Source: a virus. From it: a DNA stretch of 35,925 bases. The stretch covers positions 1-35,925 of the IMG/VR virus record IMGVR_UViG_3300046534_000405; one strand, 5' to 3'. Shown piece after piece: positions 22,417 through 30,536 of the stretch (position 1 is its first letter; the number at the start of each line of letters is the position of its first letter). The position numbers and the translations under genes are program-made. The notes beneath the pieces were generated by a model. The model saw only the letters and a list, made by a program, of their open reading frames with translations, was not told where the DNA came from and did not search any database.

Positions 22417-22820
22417 TGGCAGCACTATCTCCATTCGATTATCTTAACTCGATAAACGCGACAAAAACTGATATCATGGTTGACGATATAGCGGAGAAAG
22501 CATATACTCCGTTTATGGTCAATCGTGGGTTATCCTATTTCGAAGACAGCATCATTTTTGCCAATGAGATGAATAAATCGTATAATCTTGATAATCGTTT
22601 GCAATACGACTTTTATATAAATACTCTTAGGAAACGTAAAAGATTCTCTAAGTGGTTTAAAGCCGAGGAATCAATCGATGTTGATGTGATCAAGACATAT
22701 TATGGCTATAGTACGGAAAAGGCTCGCCAAGTTTTGAAAATATTATCTAATGAACAAGTGAATGAATTATCAAAAAAGGTGAGTAAAGGTGGAACAGGAA
22801 AACGAAAACGTAGTAATTGA
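22416..22820 (+). CDS. 62: Clamp loader small subunit gp62
   Basis: A 134-aa protein matching the gp62 family: FDYLNSINATKTDIMVD, AYTPFMVNRGLSYFEDSIIFANEMN, LQYDFYINTLRKRKRFSKW and VIKTYYGYSTEKARQVLKILS. gp62 joins four gp44 subunits to make the clamp loader and is shorter here than in T4 (187 aa), as usual in non-enteric T4-like phages. It overlaps the dexA stop by TAATG and is followed by regA, as in T4 (62-regA-43 order). An internal TATAAATA occurs at 22616-22623. Confidence 0.9.
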   Translation: MAALSPFDYLNSINATKTDIMVDDIAEKAYTPFMVNRGLSYFEDSIIFANEMNKSYNLDNRLQYDFYINTLRKRKRFSKWFKAEESIDVDVIKTYYGYSTEKARQVLKILSNEQVNELSKKVSKGGTGKRKRSN

Positions 22821-22833
22821 GTGGATTCCGGCG

Positions 22834-23214
22834 ATGATGCTTGAAGTGTCAATTCGAGAACCCGACGATTTCTTAAAGATACGAGAAACATTGACCCGTA
22901 TGGGTGTAGCATCGAAACATGAAAACAAGTTGTTTCAATCGTGCCACATATTACATAAACAAGGTCACTATTTCATTGTACACTTCAAAGAACTATTCCT
23001 GCTTGATGGTAAGAATTCCAACCTATTCGAAAATGATATCGAACGCCGAAATAGCATCACGACACTATTGTCTGATTGGGGTCTACTTTCAATCATCGAT
23101 GAATCCCAAGCTACTAAGGTAGCACCGTTAAGACAAATCAAAATCATCCCTCATAAAGAAAAGATGAATTGGGAACTTGTACCTAAATATAACATTGGTA
23201 TGGGCGCGAAATGA
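22834..23214 (+). CDS. regA: Translational repressor RegA
   Basis: The RNA-binding protein that in T4 blocks translation initiation of many early mRNAs, including its own. From the ATG at 22834 it is 126 aa (T4 122): MMLEVSIREPDDFLKIRETLTRMGVASKHENKLFQSCHILHK aligns almost residue for residue with T4 MIEITLKKPEDFLKVKETLTRMGIANNKDKVLYQSCHILQK, and the end LVPKYNIGMG matches T4 LVPKYTIGN. A longer frame from the GTG at 22789 adds 15 residues overlapping gp62 and not found in T4; it cannot be fully excluded because AAAGGTGAG precedes it. Confidence 0.93.
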   Translation: MMLEVSIREPDDFLKIRETLTRMGVASKHENKLFQSCHILHKQGHYFIVHFKELFLLDGKNSNLFENDIERRNSITTLLSDWGLLSIIDESQATKVAPLRQIKIIPHKEKMNWELVPKYNIGMGAK

Positions 23215-23639
23215 TAAAGCTGCATCTGTATAAACCTAATTCATGGATTGGTTATGGTATTTGTATAGTGACATTTTCAAAATACTGTCACGCCGCAATT
23301 GAGTACAAAGGAAAATTATACGATGCATCTGAGAGTCGAGGACGCTTTGGTAAAGCGTCTCTTCATACAATTAACAGACCGTCTTCTCAACACTTAATAA
23401 GTGTTGACGATGATACAATTATTGATGGTTGGTTATCGCGGAACATGAACCGCAAATACGACTACAAAGGAGTCATTGGTTGGATTTTCAAAGTCAATGA
23501 CCACAACAGATTTTATTGTTTTGAAGCACTCTACGACATACTCTTAACAGTAAAAGTAATAGAAAAACCTATGCCGAAACGAGTCAGTGCTAGAACATTG
23601 ATATCAGTTCTTGGTGATTATTATAAACGAAACTACTGA
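23211..23639 (+). CDS. Permuted papain-like (NlpC/P60-type) hydrolase
   Basis: A 142-aa protein with the order of a circularly permuted papain-like fold: a catalytic-type His early (YCHAAIEYKGKLYDASESRG, His27), a KYDYKGVIGWIF strand, and a Cys late (RFYCFEALYDI, Cys103). Families of this type (YiiX-like and NlpC/P60-related) include amidases and deacylases acting on cell-wall peptides or lipids. There is no signal peptide or membrane segment. The start overlaps the regA stop (ATGA). The enzymatic target is unknown; lysis, cell-wall remodelling or host-protein cleavage are all possible. Confidence 0.65.
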   Translation: MIKLHLYKPNSWIGYGICIVTFSKYCHAAIEYKGKLYDASESRGRFGKASLHTINRPSSQHLISVDDDTIIDGWLSRNMNRKYDYKGVIGWIFKVNDHNRFYCFEALYDILLTVKVIEKPMPKRVSARTLISVLGDYYKRNY

Positions 23640-23647
23640 GATACATT

Positions 23648-23938
23648 ATGAAAAAAGAATTACAAATTGTACGATTAACCACAGGCGAAGAACTTGTTTG
23701 TGAAGTTACTGAATTTCCAGAGCATCAGGTCCAACTGTCTGACGTTGCCATCATTATTCCAACCGAAGGCGGTATCGGTATGATGTACTTCATGCCTTAT
23801 GCAGATTTAGGTGAAGGCATTGTTATAGATGCAAGTCATGTTATGTGGGCAACTACTCCTAATGAAGAACTTGCGGCACGTTGGAAGACTATGTTTAAAA
23901 AGATCCTGACACCGACAACAACAAAAATCATCATTTAA
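23648..23938 (+). CDS. Small Sm-like (LSm-fold) protein, copy 2
   Basis: A 96-aa protein beginning MKKELQIVRLTTGEELVCEVTEF, paralogous in pattern to the 114-aa protein at 10189. Predicted strands are short and evenly spaced, with GGIGMMYFMPYADLGEGIVIDASHVMWATTPNEEL in the second half, consistent with a small Sm-like barrel plus a C-terminal helix. It lies between regA and the DNA polymerase gene. RNA binding would fit next to RegA but is not shown. Followed four bases later by the polymerase promoter. Confidence 0.6.
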   Translation: MKKELQIVRLTTGEELVCEVTEFPEHQVQLSDVAIIIPTEGGIGMMYFMPYADLGEGIVIDASHVMWATTPNEELAARWKTMFKKILTPTTTKIII

Positions 23939-23941
23939 AGA

Positions 23942-23978
23942 TTGACAAGCACCCATTGTTGTGATATAATGGGTGCTT
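23942..23978 (+). promoter_or_regulatory. Sigma70-type promoter of gp43 with perfect 11-bp dyad
   Basis: TTGACA (23942-23947), 17 bases, extended -10 with TATAAT at 23965-23970. AAGCACCCATT (23947-23957) is perfectly complementary to AATGGGTGCTT (23968-23978), with a 10-nt loop. Its outer arm bases differ completely from those at gp44, but the pairing is kept. Confidence 0.88.
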
Positions 23979-23998
23979 AACCCTAATTATGGATTCTA

Positions 23999-26500
23999 AT
24001 GAAGTATTACACGAATGTTGCCCGATACGGAAACTCCCTCCTTTATCGCGGTTATAAAGACGGTCATCGAGACCAGAAACGAGTAAAGTTCAAACCCACC
24101 CTATTCATTCCCAGCAGTGAAGGTGAATTCAAATCTCTTCACGGTGTCGATGTTGCACCTGTAAAATTCGACGCAATGAGTGAAGCAAAGGAATTTATTA
24201 ACCAATATGATGACGTACCGAATTTCGAGGTGTACGGCAATCAGAATTATGTAGTACAATATCTACAAGATGAATACCCTGGCAAAATTCCATTCAATCG
24301 AGACGAAATCAATATAGCTTCAATCGATATTGAAACCGAATATGATAATGGTTGGTCGCCACCTGAGAAAGCCGATAACAGAATATTGTCTATTGCTCTT
24401 TGGCAGAAAGATCGCTATTATGTTTGGGGCATGAAGCCGTACGACAATCGACGTACAGATGTCGAATATCATCAATGTCCTGACGAAGCAACTATGTTGA
24501 TGAGATTCATCCAACATTGGTCTTCCCCTATTAATACTCCGGACGTTATCACTGGTTGGAACACTCGATTTTTCGATATTCCATACATGATCAACCGAAT
24601 GATCAAAGTTATTGGCGAATCGTTTGCCAAGAAGATGTCGCCATGGAATCTAATATCTCCAAGAGACATTAACATATTTGGTAAGAAGCAACAAACTTGG
24701 GAAATCACTGGCGTTTCCTCGCTTGATTATCTCGAACTCTTCAAGAAGTTCACCGCGAACACTCTTGGCGCGCAAGAATCTTACAAATTAGATCATATTG
24801 CTCATGTGGTGCTTGGTGATCGAAAGATATCATACGATGAATATAAAGGTCTTCATGGATTATATAATGAAAACTTTCAGATGTTTATCGACTATAACAT
24901 TAAAGACGTTGAGTTGGTTAACCGACTTGAAGAAGAGCTAGGTTTAATCACACTTGCAATGACTATGGCTTATCGTGGTGGAGTGAACTATCAGGATACT
25001 ATGGGAACAACTGCTATTTGGGATGCTATCATATACCGAAATCTGCACGACCAAGACATTGTTTTGCAACCTAATGTCCAACGAGCCAAGATACCATTTG
25101 TTGGCGGTTATGTTAAACCGGTTCAGGTCGGCTTACATAGATGGGTTTTGTCGTTCGATTTGGCTTCACTATACCCGCATCTTATAATGCAGTACAATAT
25201 GTCACCCGAAACTATAATTGATGTGATGACCCGCGACTGTACAGTCAATTCATTCCTCGATGAAAATCAACCAGCAAACATTCATCCAAACACGGCAATG
25301 GCTGTAAACGGAACTCATTACACTAAAGAAAAACGTGGCGTGATTCCTGCTATCATCGATGAACTATATTCCCAGCGAAAGGGTATCAAAAAATCGATGC
25401 TTCATGCTGAACAACTATTACAGGACGTTGACCCTGAAAATACAGTAGAAAAGCTTAAGTTGAAACAGCGAATCTCGTTACTTAATAATCAGCAAATGTC
25501 TATCAAGATACTCATGAACTCACTTTATGGTGCTATGGGTAATCGATTTTTCCGGCATTACGATATTAGAATCGCCGAAGCTATTACGTTGTCTGGTCAG
25601 CTTGCAGTCCGTTGGGCCGATAAGGCTTTCAACGAATTTATGAATAAGATTGTGGAAACTGAAGATGTTGATTATGTAATTGCTGCCGATACAGATTCCA
25701 ACTATGTTAGCTTCGATACTCTTGTCGAGAAGTTTGGCAATGGTGAGGATAAACTTGCCACCGTAGAGTTACTAGATAAGATCTCCAAAGATCAATTTGA
25801 ACCTATGATTCAAAGAGCATATGCTCGCATGGCCAAGAATTCAGACGCATATGAAAATAAGATGGTGATGGAACGTGAAGCGATAGCCGACATTGGTATA
25901 TGGACTGCAAAGAAGCGTTACATATTGAACGTCTATAATAATGAAGGTGTTCAGTACGCAGAACCTAAAATGAAAATCATAGGCATTGAAGCAATCAAAT
26001 CTAGTACGCCAGGCGTTTGTCGTGAAGCACTTAAATCGATGTTCAAGGTAATCATATCTGGCTCTGAGGAAAAGACTCAGAATGCTATTGCTGAATTCAA
26101 AGATCACTTCTACACACTTCCTATCGAAGACATTTCATTCCCTCGCGGAATTAGTGATCTTGGTAAGTGGAAAGATAACGAAAAGATATACAGCAAGGGC
26201 ACTCCAATTCACGTCCGTGGTTCGTTGCTATATAATTGGCACGTAAATGATCGTGGTCTGAATGAGTATGATTTGATTAAGAACGGCGAGAAGATTAAGT
26301 TCTGCTATCTTAAAGTACCAAATCCTATTCGGGAAAATATCATAGCATATCCTGACTATTTGCCACCCGAGCTTCAACTTAATCGACACATCGACTATAA
26401 TAAGCAATTCGAAAAGGCGTTTATTGCCCCAATTGTTCCAATATTGGATGCAATCGGTTGGCAGGTCGAAACGAGCACCAGTTTAGAGGACTTTATGTGA
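23999..26500 (+). CDS. 43: DNA polymerase gp43 (family B)
   Basis: The replicative polymerase with 3'-5' proofreading; 833 aa against 898 in T4. Exonuclease motifs: Exo I ASIDIETEYDNG, Exo II VITGWNTRFFDIPYMINR, Exo III FIDYNIKDVELVNRLEE. Polymerase motifs: A LSFDLASLYPHLIMQYNMSPETI, B QMSIKILMNSLYGAMGNRFF, C IAADTDSNYV with the DTDS catalytic core. The C-terminal end (TSTSLEDFM) is the usual short clamp-binding tail. The promoter with dyad lies at 23942, and the leader is about 20 nt. No intein or intron interrupts the conserved motifs. Confidence 0.97.
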   Translation: MKYYTNVARYGNSLLYRGYKDGHRDQKRVKFKPTLFIPSSEGEFKSLHGVDVAPVKFDAMSEAKEFINQYDDVPNFEVYGNQNYVVQYLQDEYPGKIPFNRDEINIASIDIETEYDNGWSPPEKADNRILSIALWQKDRYYVWGMKPYDNRRTDVEYHQCPDEATMLMRFIQHWSSPINTPDVITGWNTRFFDIPYMINRMIKVIGESFAKKMSPWNLISPRDINIFGKKQQTWEITGVSSLDYLELFKKFTANTLGAQESYKLDHIAHVVLGDRKISYDEYKGLHGLYNENFQMFIDYNIKDVELVNRLEEELGLITLAMTMAYRGGVNYQDTMGTTAIWDAIIYRNLHDQDIVLQPNVQRAKIPFVGGYVKPVQVGLHRWVLSFDLASLYPHLIMQYNMSPETIIDVMTRDCTVNSFLDENQPANIHPNTAMAVNGTHYTKEKRGVIPAIIDELYSQRKGIKKSMLHAEQLLQDVDPENTVEKLKLKQRISLLNNQQMSIKILMNSLYGAMGNRFFRHYDIRIAEAITLSGQLAVRWADKAFNEFMNKIVETEDVDYVIAADTDSNYVSFDTLVEKFGNGEDKLATVELLDKISKDQFEPMIQRAYARMAKNSDAYENKMVMEREAIADIGIWTAKKRYILNVYNNEGVQYAEPKMKIIGIEAIKSSTPGVCREALKSMFKVIISGSEEKTQNAIAEFKDHFYTLPIEDISFPRGISDLGKWKDNEKIYSKGTPIHVRGSLLYNWHVNDRGLNEYDLIKNGEKIKFCYLKVPNPIRENIIAYPDYLPPELQLNRHIDYNKQFEKAFIAPIVPILDAIGWQVETSTSLEDFM

Positions 26501-26508
26501 AATAAAGG

Positions 26509-26537
26509 TTGACAAACGAATAAAACTGTGATATAAT
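26509..26537 (+). promoter_or_regulatory. Sigma70-type promoter of the MazG-like gene
   Basis: TTGACA (26509-26514), 17 bases, extended -10 with TATAAT at 26532-26537, followed by the palindrome ATACATGTAT (26536-26545). It drives the operon from mazG-like through the primase-like gene. Confidence 0.88.
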
Positions 26538-26564
26538 ACATGTATAAACAAATTGAGGTAAATT

Positions 26565-26951
26565 ATGAGTAATTTTGAAGAAGTAGCATATTTCATGAAA
26601 ACCTTCGGCCAAGAGGTCGTTACAAGTCCAACATTCCCTTCTAAGGAAATCGCGCAGCTGCGCGTTGAATTAATTGAAGAAGAACTCCAAGAACTTAAAG
26701 ATGCAATCGCCGATGGTGACATGGTTGAGATTGCAGATGCATTGACAGACATTCTATATGTCACCTATGGTGCAGGGCATTCCTACGGCCTTCCTTTGGA
26801 TAAATGCTTCATGGAAGTGCAGCGATCAAATATGTCCAAGGCAGATGAAAATGGAAATCCTATCTATCGTGAAGATGGCAAGATCATGAAAGGAGTTAAT
26901 TACTCCGAACCTGATCTTCTACCTTTACTTATTGGAAAAGATATTTCATGA
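26565..26951 (+). CDS. MazG-like nucleotide pyrophosphohydrolase
   Basis: A 128-aa all-alpha NTP-PPase. The metal-binding pattern EExxE...ExxD is present: LIEEELQELKDAIADGDMVEIADALTDILYVTYG. The sequence continues with HSYGLPLDKCFMEVQRSNMSKADENGNPIYREDGKIMKG, typical of the dUTPase-like/MazG-related branch rather than the double-domain bacterial MazG. Such enzymes hydrolyse NTPs or dNTPs to monophosphates. In phages they may clean the nucleotide pool or alter signalling, but the substrate is not readable from sequence. GAGG precedes the start. It overlaps the glycosyltransferase by ATGA. Confidence 0.85.
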   Translation: MSNFEEVAYFMKTFGQEVVTSPTFPSKEIAQLRVELIEEELQELKDAIADGDMVEIADALTDILYVTYGAGHSYGLPLDKCFMEVQRSNMSKADENGNPIYREDGKIMKGVNYSEPDLLPLLIGKDIS

Positions 26952-27805
26952 ATCCGCAATTTCCGGTTTACATCATATCGAAGGGTCGCTGGGAGTCACG
27001 ACAAACCGCGGATGCACTTGAGGCAATGAATATGCCTTATCGCATTGTAGTCGAGCCGCAGGAATATGCTGAATATGCCAAGGTTATAAGTCCAGAAAAG
27101 ATATTGCAATTGCCATTTAGTAATCTTGGTCAAGGCAGTATTCCTGCTCGCAACTGGGTTTGGGACCATTCAATGAGTGAAGGGCATAAACGCCATTGGA
27201 TTCTAGACGACAATATTAAATGCTTCTATCGTTTCAATAATAACAAACGGGTACGAGTAACGTCTGGGACTATATTCAAGGCAGCAGAAGACTTCGTTGA
27301 ACGATACGAAAATGTTAAAATCGCGGGCATGCAATACTTCTATTTCATCCCAAAACGATCTACAACTCGCCCTGCATATCTTGCAAACACTCGAGTGTAC
27401 AGTTGCTTATTAATTGAAAATGATACGAAGCACCGTTGGAGAGGCAAATACAATGAAGACACAGACTTAAGTCTTCGCGTACTCAAGGACGGTGATTGTA
27501 CTATTCTGTTTAATGCTTTCCTTTGTGGTAAGTCAGGAACATTAAGTATGAAAGGTGGAAACACCGAGGAAGTCTACGGTGCCGATCAAGACAACAGATA
27601 CAAGTTCGCGAAGTCATTATATGATCAACACCCAGATGTAGTTGAGATTGTTAAGAAATACGACCGATGGCATCACCATGTTGATTATCGACCATTTGAA
27701 AATAATCGATTGATCAAAAAAGAAGGTCTAAATATTAAGAAGGGTGTCGATAACTACGGCATGGAATTAACTCAAATTGAGGCAAGTGAAGACGATGGCG
27801 ATTAA
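26948..27805 (+). CDS. TAGT-type glycosyltransferase (GT-A fold)
   Basis: A 285-aa GT-A glycosyltransferase resembling the TET-associated glycosyltransferase (TAGT) group. Features: N-terminal VYIISKGRWESRQTADAL, YRIVVEPQEYAEY, a donor-binding GQGSIPARNWVWD, and the metal/nucleotide-sugar motif RHWILDDNIKCFYR (Asp87-Asp88). A later NEDTDLSLRVLKDG segment supplies an acidic catalytic candidate. TAGT proteins have been proposed to glycosylate modified bases (hydroxymethylcytosine-like) in phage DNA. The nucleotide-sugar SDR two genes downstream could supply the donor. A base-hydroxylating enzyme is not seen in this window, so DNA as the acceptor is inference; a virion glycan is an alternative. 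Confidence 0.7.
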   Translation: MNPQFPVYIISKGRWESRQTADALEAMNMPYRIVVEPQEYAEYAKVISPEKILQLPFSNLGQGSIPARNWVWDHSMSEGHKRHWILDDNIKCFYRFNNNKRVRVTSGTIFKAAEDFVERYENVKIAGMQYFYFIPKRSTTRPAYLANTRVYSCLLIENDTKHRWRGKYNEDTDLSLRVLKDGDCTILFNAFLCGKSGTLSMKGGNTEEVYGADQDNRYKFAKSLYDQHPDVVEIVKKYDRWHHHVDYRPFENNRLIKKEGLNIKKGVDNYGMELTQIEASEDDGD

Positions 27806-28103
27806 ACGACCAGTAGAAAATAGCATATTTGTTGCGACAGGACAGGACGAAGTATCAACTCCATTAGATTGGGACGGCATGCCTGAATACGTCCATGAAG
27901 CAGGCGGTAAACGTGATGAAGCAGGCGTTCATCGAATCGTCCGAGTACGATTCCGCAATGAAGAAGATTATCAATTGTTTGCGAAGTTGATGGACCAACC
28001 AATGACACATAAAACTAAGTCCATTTGGTACCCACAACTTGATCGTTTCGAAGATACGTTGCTACGATACGTTGATACAGACGAGGGAACAGAAAATGTC
28101 TAG
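27795..28103 (+). CDS. Small unknown protein in the sugar cassette
   Basis: A 102-aa protein from the ATG at 27795, overlapping the glycosyltransferase end by 11 bases and the next gene start by 8; a longer frame from a TTG at 27777 is less likely. The second half reads [35 protein letters not shown]. The K-T-K-S-I-W-Y-P motif is something I recall from short phage domains of uncertain function, sometimes next to DNA-modification genes, but I cannot assign a role. Translational coupling at both ends ties it to the glycosyltransferase and nucleotide-sugar enzyme. Confidence 0.6.
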   Translation: MAIKRPVENSIFVATGQDEVSTPLDWDGMPEYVHEAGGKRDEAGVHRIVRVRFRNEEDYQLFAKLMDQPMTHKTKSIWYPQLDRFEDTLLRYVDTDEGTENV

Positions 28104-29040
28104 AGTATTAGTAACAGGTGGTGCGGGTTTTCTTGGTTCGCACTTATGTCAACGATTATTGGATAATGGCCATGAAGTCATTTGTCTTGATAACTTCTCG
28201 ACAGGTCGACTAGTAAACATTTCAAACATGATAGACTATAAAAGATTCAAATTGGTAGAACATGACGTAATCGAGCCATTCATGCCATACGGGTTGCAAG
28301 TCGATCAGATTTTTAATTTAGCATGCCCTGCATCTCCGCCTGCTTATCAGTTGAATGCAATCGATACAATGAAGACTAATGTCTATGGCATGGTTAATAT
28401 GTTAGACATTGCAAGATTAAATGGCGCAACTATATTGCAGGCATCGACAAGCGAAGTTTACGGCGACCCTCTTGTGTCTCCTCAACCCGAAACCTATTGG
28501 GGTAACGTGAACCCAAATGGCATTCGTAGTTGTTATGACGAAGGTAAACGAGCCGCGGAATCTCTTTGTTTCGATTATAAGCGCCAACATGGAGTTGATG
28601 TTAAGGTTGCAAGAATATTCAACACATACGGCCCACAAATGGACCCCGCTGATGGTCGAGTCGTTTCGAACTTTATCATGCAAGCTCTACAAGGTAAAGA
28701 TATTACAATTTATGGTGATGGTTCACAGACTAGATCATTTCAATATGTCACCGATCTTATCGATGGGTTTATGGCTTTAATGTATAAAACCGACCTGTCG
28801 CTTGATGCACCGGTCAACCTTGGCAATCCTGTCGAGTTTACTATATTGGAACTTGCCCAGAAAGTAATTGATATGACAGATTCAGATTCAGATTTGGTAT
28901 TCCATGATTTGCCTGGTGATGACCCAAAACAGAGATGCCCTGATACTCGCCGAGCAGAAGTTCTTCTGCCATGGAATCCAAGAACTCCATTATCTGTTGG
29001 CCTTGTAAAAACTATCGAGTACTTCGAGCAATATGTCTAA
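28096..29040 (+). CDS. UDP-glucuronate decarboxylase-like SDR (nucleotide-sugar enzyme)
   Basis: A 314-aa extended SDR from the ATG at 28096 (GAGGGA upstream). The NAD site is [15 protein letters not shown]. Catalytic residues are in [10 protein letters not shown] (Thr/Ser) and [11 protein letters not shown] (Tyr-x-x-x-Lys). Stretches [35 protein letters not shown] and [23 protein letters not shown] match UDP-xylose synthase (UDP-glucuronate decarboxylase) very closely. The likely reaction is UDP-glucuronate to UDP-xylose, though dTDP-glucose dehydratase or epimerase activity in related SDRs cannot be excluded. Such genes are frequent in marine T4-like phages. It may supply the sugar used by the upstream glycosyltransferase. 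Confidence 0.88.
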   Translation: MSRVLVTGGAGFLGSHLCQRLLDNGHEVICLDNFSTGRLVNISNMIDYKRFKLVEHDVIEPFMPYGLQVDQIFNLACPASPPAYQLNAIDTMKTNVYGMVNMLDIARLNGATILQASTSEVYGDPLVSPQPETYWGNVNPNGIRSCYDEGKRAAESLCFDYKRQHGVDVKVARIFNTYGPQMDPADGRVVSNFIMQALQGKDITIYGDGSQTRSFQYVTDLIDGFMALMYKTDLSLDAPVNLGNPVEFTILELAQKVIDMTDSDSDLVFHDLPGDDPKQRCPDTRRAEVLLPWNPRTPLSVGLVKTIEYFEQYV

Positions 29041-29974
29041 AGCATCGCTGACAATATTCAAATCAATATATGATAACAAAACTCACAAGCGAAACGATTT
29101 TGAGTCGTTTGCCGAGTTGGAAAACTTATTGTATGTATTGTCACGGGTGCCTATGGCAAGCAAGAAAGAGGCAATGTTGATTTCGCCCGCTACTTATGTG
29201 GAAGGTACAACTCGCGCAAATAAAAACGTAACAGGATGGGCAGGATGGGCCGCACTTGATATTGATGATCATGAATGTAAAGGTGATTTGAAAGATGAAC
29301 TGTATGAACGTTTTGGCAAGTATTATTACATTTGTTATAGCACAGCCAGTAGCAAACTAGAAATGCCGAAGTTTAGACTTGTATTTCCAACAACGACTGA
29401 TGTGAGCACTGAACGAATTAGAGAATTCTGGTACGCACTCAATACTTCGTTTGGTTCGATGGGTGATCAACAAGTAAAAGACTTTAGCAGAATGTATTAT
29501 GTGCCTGCCACATACGCAAATGCAAACAATTTCATATTTACTAACGCAGGCGAAGTGCTTGATTGTGAGGAACTTATCAAGGAATGCCCGATGCCGCCTA
29601 CCGAACGCAAAGTGGGCGGCAACTTGTTTGATAGATTACCTAATGATATGCAAGCCATGATTGTTCAGCAAAGGAAGGATAAGCAGGAAAAAACAGGTGT
29701 GACTTGGACTTCTTACCACGATTGTCGGTTTGTTCGTCAATACATGATTGATCAATACAATGATATTGCAGGAACTGGTTGGTATCACAAGATGTATCAA
29801 CTCATGGTCAGTATAGCGGCGAATGCTGTACGGATGGAATATCCGATCACGTCCTATGAAATCGGTCAGTTATGTCGGGAGATCGATCTAGAGACAGGGA
29901 ACTGGTACGATGATCGACCCCTCGAGCTTGAGGCCGAGAGGGCAATTGAGTACGTATATCGTAATAACTTTTAA
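29033..29974 (+). CDS. Primase-like (AEP-type) protein
   Basis: A 313-aa protein whose first half looks like an archaeo-eukaryotic primase (PrimPol) domain: [11 protein letters not shown] gives the Asp-x-Asp metal motif (Asp76, Asp78), [24 protein letters not shown] corresponds to the second motif and strand, and [12 protein letters not shown] supplies the third acidic region (Asp150). In active relatives the second motif normally contains a His (S-T-H type); here it is STA, so activity may be altered. The second half is helical ([32 protein letters not shown]), like a primase C-terminal helical domain. It overlaps the SDR gene by 8 bases. No gp61-type primase is seen in this window. Confidence 0.65.
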   Translation: MSKASLTIFKSIYDNKTHKRNDFESFAELENLLYVLSRVPMASKKEAMLISPATYVEGTTRANKNVTGWAGWAALDIDDHECKGDLKDELYERFGKYYYICYSTASSKLEMPKFRLVFPTTTDVSTERIREFWYALNTSFGSMGDQQVKDFSRMYYVPATYANANNFIFTNAGEVLDCEELIKECPMPPTERKVGGNLFDRLPNDMQAMIVQQRKDKQEKTGVTWTSYHDCRFVRQYMIDQYNDIAGTGWYHKMYQLMVSIAANAVRMEYPITSYEIGQLCREIDLETGNWYDDRPLELEAERAIEYVYRNNF

Positions 29975-29989
29975 TTATAACGAAATGTG

Positions 29990-30018
29990 TTGACATACAC
30001 CATAACCTGTGATATAAT
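29990..30018 (+). promoter_or_regulatory. Sigma70-type promoter of the HAD gene
   Basis: TTGACA (29990-29995), 17 bases, extended -10 with TATAAT at 30013-30018, then palindrome ATACATGTAT (30017-30026). The leader ATTGAGAAGTCTATATT before the ATG resembles those of the AAA+ and gp45 genes. Confidence 0.88.
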
Positions 30019-30050
30019 ACATGTATAAATTGAATTGAGAAGTCTATATT

Positions 30051-30536
30051 ATGATAAAGCCTATTATCTATTTTGATCTTGACGGTGTTCTCGCTGACTT
30101 TGCGAAGGGTGTCTTTACGAAGACAGGCGTTTCCATCGTCGGCCCTGATTCGTTCGCCGACAAGAAACTCAAGGATAGTATCTTCGCCGACCCAAATTTC
30201 TTCCTTGGGTTGGAATTGTTGCCTGGCGCTCATGATATGATTGAGTTCGCTCGTATCTTCGGAACAGTTAAGATTCTAAGTGCGACCGGATATTCATATG
30301 AATCATTGGTTGCAAGACAAAAACGAGCTTGGGTCGCGGAACATTTCGGTTCTGATATCGAAGTTCATCTAGTCCCGAAATCAGGTGACAAGGCGAAGTT
30401 TGCATGGCCTGACGTTGTTCTGATTGATGATAGACTTGAAAAATCTGTTATGCCTTTCAGAGATAAGGGCGGCCTTGCCATTCACCACACAGACCCTGAA
30501 TTGACTAAATCTGAATTGAGAGTAATGTTTAAATGA
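30051..30536 (+). CDS. HAD-superfamily phosphatase (5'-nucleotidase-like)
   Basis: A 161-aa HAD hydrolase with motif I IIYFDLDGVLADF (Asp9, Asp11), motif II region VKILSATGYS, a Lys in LVPKSGDKAKF and motif IV in VVLIDDRLEKSV. The size and DLDGVLADF motif fit the deoxyribonucleotidase (NT5C-like) group, which dephosphorylates deoxynucleoside monophosphates. Phages use such enzymes for nucleotide-pool control. The substrate is inferred from subgroup only. Overlaps the next start by ATGA. Confidence 0.8.
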   Translation: MIKPIIYFDLDGVLADFAKGVFTKTGVSIVGPDSFADKKLKDSIFADPNFFLGLELLPGAHDMIEFARIFGTVKILSATGYSYESLVARQKRAWVAEHFGSDIEVHLVPKSGDKAKFAWPDVVLIDDRLEKSVMPFRDKGGLAIHHTDPELTKSELRVMFK

